7,853 bases of DNA, from assembly GCA_027314845.1 (NCBI GenBank), contig DAHVAA010000069.1, positions 1 through 7,853 of the forward strand, given 5' to 3'. The notes under the pieces were generated by a model. The model made no database searches, had not been told where the DNA came from, and saw only the letters and a list, made by a program, of their open reading frames with translations. A program made the position numbers and the translations under genes. Below, in pieces: positions 5,987 to 7,853 of this stretch. Positions within the stretch are counted from its first letter, which is position 1; every line of letters starts with the position of its first letter. The DNA comes from Thermoplasmata archaeon (GTDB taxonomy: Archaea; Thermoplasmatota; Thermoplasmata; UBA184).

Positions 5987-6644
5987 CTCCCTTCTTGTGC
6001 GTTAGGGGCGCGTTGCCGCGGCGCCACGCGTTCAATAGTTCGAGCAACGAGTCGGAGAGAGACCCCTCGAAGAGAAGCTCATCGGCGGCACGCTAGCTCG
6101 GTCGAACCATCGGCACCGGCACGCCGGTTGAACAGACGTCGACCCCGGAATCGTTCGCGGAAGGTGGTCAGCCTGCTCCGCTCGGACGGTCGCCGGTTTG
6201 CCCAAGAACTGCCCGGCGGCGCCCTCCGCATCACCGCCGAGCGATCGGTCGCCACCTACGGGCCGGGTCCGAACCGCGAGGTATTGCCATACGCTGTCGA
6301 AGCGGGTCTTGCGGTGACTCTGTCAAACGCGGCTGTGACCGGGGCCGCCGAGTAAGGGGGCCCGGAGGGTCGGGCCGTCTCCGAGAACGTCACCGCCTCC
6401 GTGATCGACGGGCGCGTTTGTGCGAGGGCTCGACACCGATGAGATGCGGGCCACTTGAGCCGGCGGGTTGGGTCGGCCAATCGGGATCGTCCGCCCGCAA
6501 AGACGGATTGCCACCACCTCGCCGGTTTCATCTAGCAGGGCCGCTCTCGCAGATCGGTCGTAGGGCCCTATCCCCCGCGTCCTAACGCGGTCCGGGCGGG
6601 GTTCGACCAACGGGAGCCAACCCGGGTATCGGAGCGGGTCGTCG
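5987..6644 (+). other. Long region between tRNA-Glu and DTD2, no convincing gene
   Basis: This 658-bp stretch holds no recognisable protein or RNA. Items seen are a hairpin CGCGT/ACGCG (6009-6013/6026-6030), an AT-richer spot TTCAATAG (6031-6038) that could be a weak TATA box, the small ORF 6128-6355 listed separately, and a 6-bp hairpin GGCCCG/CGGGCC (6359-6364/6371-6376) just after its stop. A second hairpin, CCGCG/CGCGG, surrounds TCCTAA at 6577-6592. The minus strand is also open between 6323 and about 6640, but without a supported start. GGAG at 6631-6634 belongs to the downstream DTD2 gene. Confidence 0.5.
6128..6355 (+). CDS. Small hypothetical ORF, weakly supported
   Basis: The frame encodes up to 75 residues from TTG 6128, or 63 from GTG 6164. 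The only support is codon composition: from 6164 about three quarters of third positions are G or C, second positions are lower, and the first half shows this most strongly. The product has no recognisable domain. It has a basic N-terminus if TTG is used, then R-S-D-G-R-R-F-A-Q-E-L-P-G-G. The same frame is open upstream through the tRNA, so the absence of stops is not evidence here. No good Shine-Dalgarno or TATA box decides a start. It may be chance, or a remnant of a gene. Confidence 0.27.
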   Translation: MNRRRPRNRSRKVVSLLRSDGRRFAQELPGGALRITAERSVATYGPGPNREVLPYAVEAGLAVTLSNAAVTGAAE

Positions 6645-7505
6645 ATGATCGTGATCGTTGTCTCGGAGGCGGACCCTGTCGCGTCAATGGTCGCCGAGCG
6701 TTGGGGCACGCCCGTCGCGACCGGGGACCACGTGGACGGTGCGGCGATCCGCCTCTTGGCGCCGGAGGTGCTTCTCCTGAGGCGCTCGGTCCTCCACATC
6801 CATGACGAGCATCTCGACCGGCGGCTTCCGGCGTCGGTCCGGGGCCGCGACCCGACGCTCGTATTTCCGTCGATCCATCGAAGCGAGCAGAATGTGACCT
6901 GCCTGACAGTGCACCCGCTGGGGAATCCCGGGCCCCGGGCCGAACGGGGCGGCCGGCCGAGGACGTTCGTCCCGACGGACGCCCGACGTATGGCCTCCGC
7001 GCTCCGCGTGCTGGCCGAGCGGGCCGGGGGGTCGGGACTCGCTCCGACGTTCGAGGCGACCCATCACGGCCCCGAGCTAGGGCTTCCGGCGTTCTTCGTC
7101 GAGATCGGATTCGGGGTCGCGGCGGGTCCCCCCGCAGAAGCCGTTAGGGTGTTGGCCGACTCCATTCCAAGGCTCTCGCCCGACGCGAGCGACCGGGTCG
7201 TGGTCGGCCTCGGAGGCGGACACTACGCGCCCCACTTCACGGAGCTCGCCCTTCGCCGACACTGGGCGTTCGGCCACATCATCTCACGATACGCCCTCGG
7301 GGCGCTCGGCGTCGAGGACGCACGCGCGATCTTCGCCGCGAGCCGCGGCGCCGAGGGGTTGCTCTTTGCCCGGGCGCAGGACGCTGGTCACTCCGCCTTC
7401 GAGGGCGTGGCTCCCCGTCTCCGGGATGCCGAGGCAGCCCCGCGCGTCGGGAGTGGTTCTGAGCTCGCCCCGGTCAGTCCCGGCGCTCGCCCCGCTGGAA
7501 CATGA
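6645..7505 (+). CDS. dtdA: D-aminoacyl-tRNA deacylase, archaeal/plant type (DTD2)
   Basis: The enzyme hydrolyses D-amino acids from mischarged tRNAs in the cytoplasm, so that D-tyrosine and similar residues do not enter translation. The plant orthologue GEK1 also protects against aldehyde-modified D-aminoacyl-tRNAs. The 286 residues carry the family's conserved blocks in order: an N-terminal strand M-I-V-I-V-V-S-E-A-D (1-10), H-R-S-E (78-81), L-T-V-H-P-L-G-N (87-94), E-A-T-H-H-G-P (137-143) followed by F-F-V-E-I-G (150-155), G-G-G-H-Y-A-P (190-196) and G-H-I-I-S-R-Y-A-L (210-218). Several of these His residues are candidates for metal binding or catalysis. Length is normal for the family. The ATG is preceded by GGAG (6631-6634) at a 10-nt spacing. 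The last 25 or so residues (Ala/Pro/Gly/Ser-rich) look unconserved, and the 3' end overlaps the convergent gene by 32 nt. It is not related in sequence to bacterial DTD1. Confidence 0.95.
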   Translation: MIVIVVSEADPVASMVAERWGTPVATGDHVDGAAIRLLAPEVLLLRRSVLHIHDEHLDRRLPASVRGRDPTLVFPSIHRSEQNVTCLTVHPLGNPGPRAERGGRPRTFVPTDARRMASALRVLAERAGGSGLAPTFEATHHGPELGLPAFFVEIGFGVAAGPPAEAVRVLADSIPRLSPDASDRVVVGLGGGHYAPHFTELALRRHWAFGHIISRYALGALGVEDARAIFAASRGAEGLLFARAQDAGHSAFEGVAPRLRDAEAAPRVGSGSELAPVSPGARPAGT

Positions 7506-7728
7506 TCGCACCAGACCGGTAGACCGCCTTGCCGAGCCGGACCGGTTGGGTCGACGCCACGCCGGGCGTACGCTCCGCCATCATCAGGCTCTCCACGATC
7601 TGACGGAACAGGGCGCTCTGGTTGATCTCAGGGTGTCGCTCGAGGAACTGGGCCTCCTCCGGAGTGATGGTGATGTTCTTTCGCAGCATTCCACTCGCGG
7701 GGGCCTCGGGCCGCTGGCGCTGTCGCAT
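7474..7728 (-). CDS. Small ribbon-helix-helix-like DNA-binding protein, 84 residues
   Basis: The centre of the protein fits the ribbon-helix-helix plan of CopG/Arc-type repressors. It has a short strand K-N-I-T-I-T (17-22), helix one P-E-E-A-Q-F-L-E-R-H-P (23-33), a turn E-I-N-Q-S, and helix two A-L-F-R-Q-I-V-E-S-L-M (39-49). Proteins of this kind dimerise and insert the paired strand into the major groove, often to repress their own operon. The basic tail of 34 residues (51-84) is of unknown role. The ATG at 7728 is preferred over the internal ATG at 7689 because a TATA-like box is centred about 26 bp upstream, as for leaderless transcripts. No toxin partner is visible downstream, where the gene runs into the 3' end of DTD2. 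Strand and helix assignments are by eye. Confidence 0.72.
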   Translation of the reverse strand: MRQRQRPEAPASGMLRKNITITPEEAQFLERHPEINQSALFRQIVESLMMAERTPGVASTQPVRLGKAVYRSGAIMFQRGERRD

Positions 7729-7747
7729 GGGCCGAAGGATAGACTAG

Positions 7748-7772
7748 ACGTATAAGTGCGTATTGGTGCGTA
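7748..7772 (-). promoter_or_regulatory. Divergent promoter with 10-bp phased CGTA steps (possible operator)
   Basis: On the minus strand CTTATA (about 7751-7756) is a TATA-like box centred about 26 bp from the ATG at 7728. Read on the plus strand, the same spot is CGTATAAG, and it could serve a divergent gene with a start near 7787. Three CGTA tetramers lie exactly 10 bp apart (7749-7752, 7759-7762, 7769-7772). The last two are part of the 7-mer GTGCGTA (7756-7762 and 7766-7772). One-turn phasing over a TATA box is what a dimeric ribbon-helix-helix repressor could occupy. Confidence 0.5.
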
Positions 7773-7786
7773 GGAAATCCTCGAGC

Positions 7787-7853
7787 ATGACGCCGGAGGG
7801 ACGGGCCGGTCCCCGGCGGCCCCTCGGGAGGTGGCCCGGGGCGTCTCGGGCGA
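7787..7853 (+). CDS. Possible start of a divergent gene, cut by the window end
   Basis: An ATG at 7787 opens a frame of 22 codons without a stop to the window end, beginning M-T-P-E-G-R-A-G. The plus-strand TATA-like CGTATAAG (7749-7756) would place a transcription start near 7780, a few bases before the ATG. The encoded stretch is rich in Arg, Gly and Pro and shows no recognisable domain. In DNA this GC-rich a short open frame is common, so support is only positional. Confidence 0.3.
   Translation, partial: MTPEGRAGPRRPLGRWPGASRA

Noticed and set aside
6430..6460. Possible box C/D RNA around CGATGAGA
   Set aside because: The C box is imperfect, and no CTGA D box lies at a suitable distance.
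6540..6625. Possible second tRNA (GGTTCGA-like box and a hairpin around TCCTAA)
   Set aside because: The anticodon-like loop has 6 nt, no acceptor stem can be formed, and the T arm does not pair.
6323..6799. Minus-strand open frame of 158 codons overlapping the DTD2 start
   Set aside because: Its only ATG lies inside the DTD2 coding region, which is certain. The middle part looks slightly protein-like, but no start or ribosome site supports it.
1..7853. CRISPR array, insertion sequence or prophage
   Set aside because: No spaced identical direct repeats, transposase, integrase or phage genes were seen. The only tandem repeats are at protein level in the giant gene.

Overview
The window looks like a chromosomal segment of a GC-rich archaeon. 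Four things support this: an archaeal/eukaryotic-type translation factor aIF5A with its hypusine site, an archaeal-type D-aminoacyl-tRNA deacylase (DTD2), a tRNA-Glu with no encoded CCA that carries an intron foldable into a bulge-helix-bulge, and AT-rich TATA-like boxes about 26 bp upstream of start codons that would give leaderless mRNAs. The proteins are Arg/Glu-rich and not strongly acidic, so a haloarchaeon is unlikely. A high-GC Thermoplasmatota-like lineage is my guess, but the sequence alone does not settle it.

Layout: positions 1-171 are the upstream region of aIF5A (172-558, +). A hairpin (568-604), a TATA-like box (about 606-614) and a strong 12-bp inverted repeat with a Shine-Dalgarno-like sequence in its loop (661-704) lead into one giant reading frame (to 5170, +). 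That frame encodes a cysteine-free, all-helical protein of at least 1410 residues, made of about 23 degenerate repeats of about 63 residues. Its reading frame and its repeat periodicity both extend upstream of the first ATG/GTG/TTG (TTG 938), so the real start is unresolved. Convergent to it is a 151-residue protein of unknown function (5184-5639, -) with a clear leaderless-type promoter. Next comes tRNA-Glu(CUC) (5883-5986, +), interrupted in the T-loop by a 31-nt intron.

Positions 5987-6644 are mostly without a convincing gene; one weak small ORF lies at 6128-6355. They lead to DTD2 (6645-7505, +). DTD2 overlaps tail-to-tail with a small ribbon-helix-helix-like protein (7474-7728, -). The promoter of that small gene carries three CGTA steps spaced exactly 10 bp apart and may be shared with a divergent gene starting near 7787 that runs off the window.

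Functionally the recognisable genes serve translation (aIF5A, tRNA-Glu, D-aminoacyl-tRNA editing), but strands and spacing do not suggest one operon. The two most unusual items are the giant helical-repeat protein with its peculiar 5' region and the T-loop intron of the tRNA.
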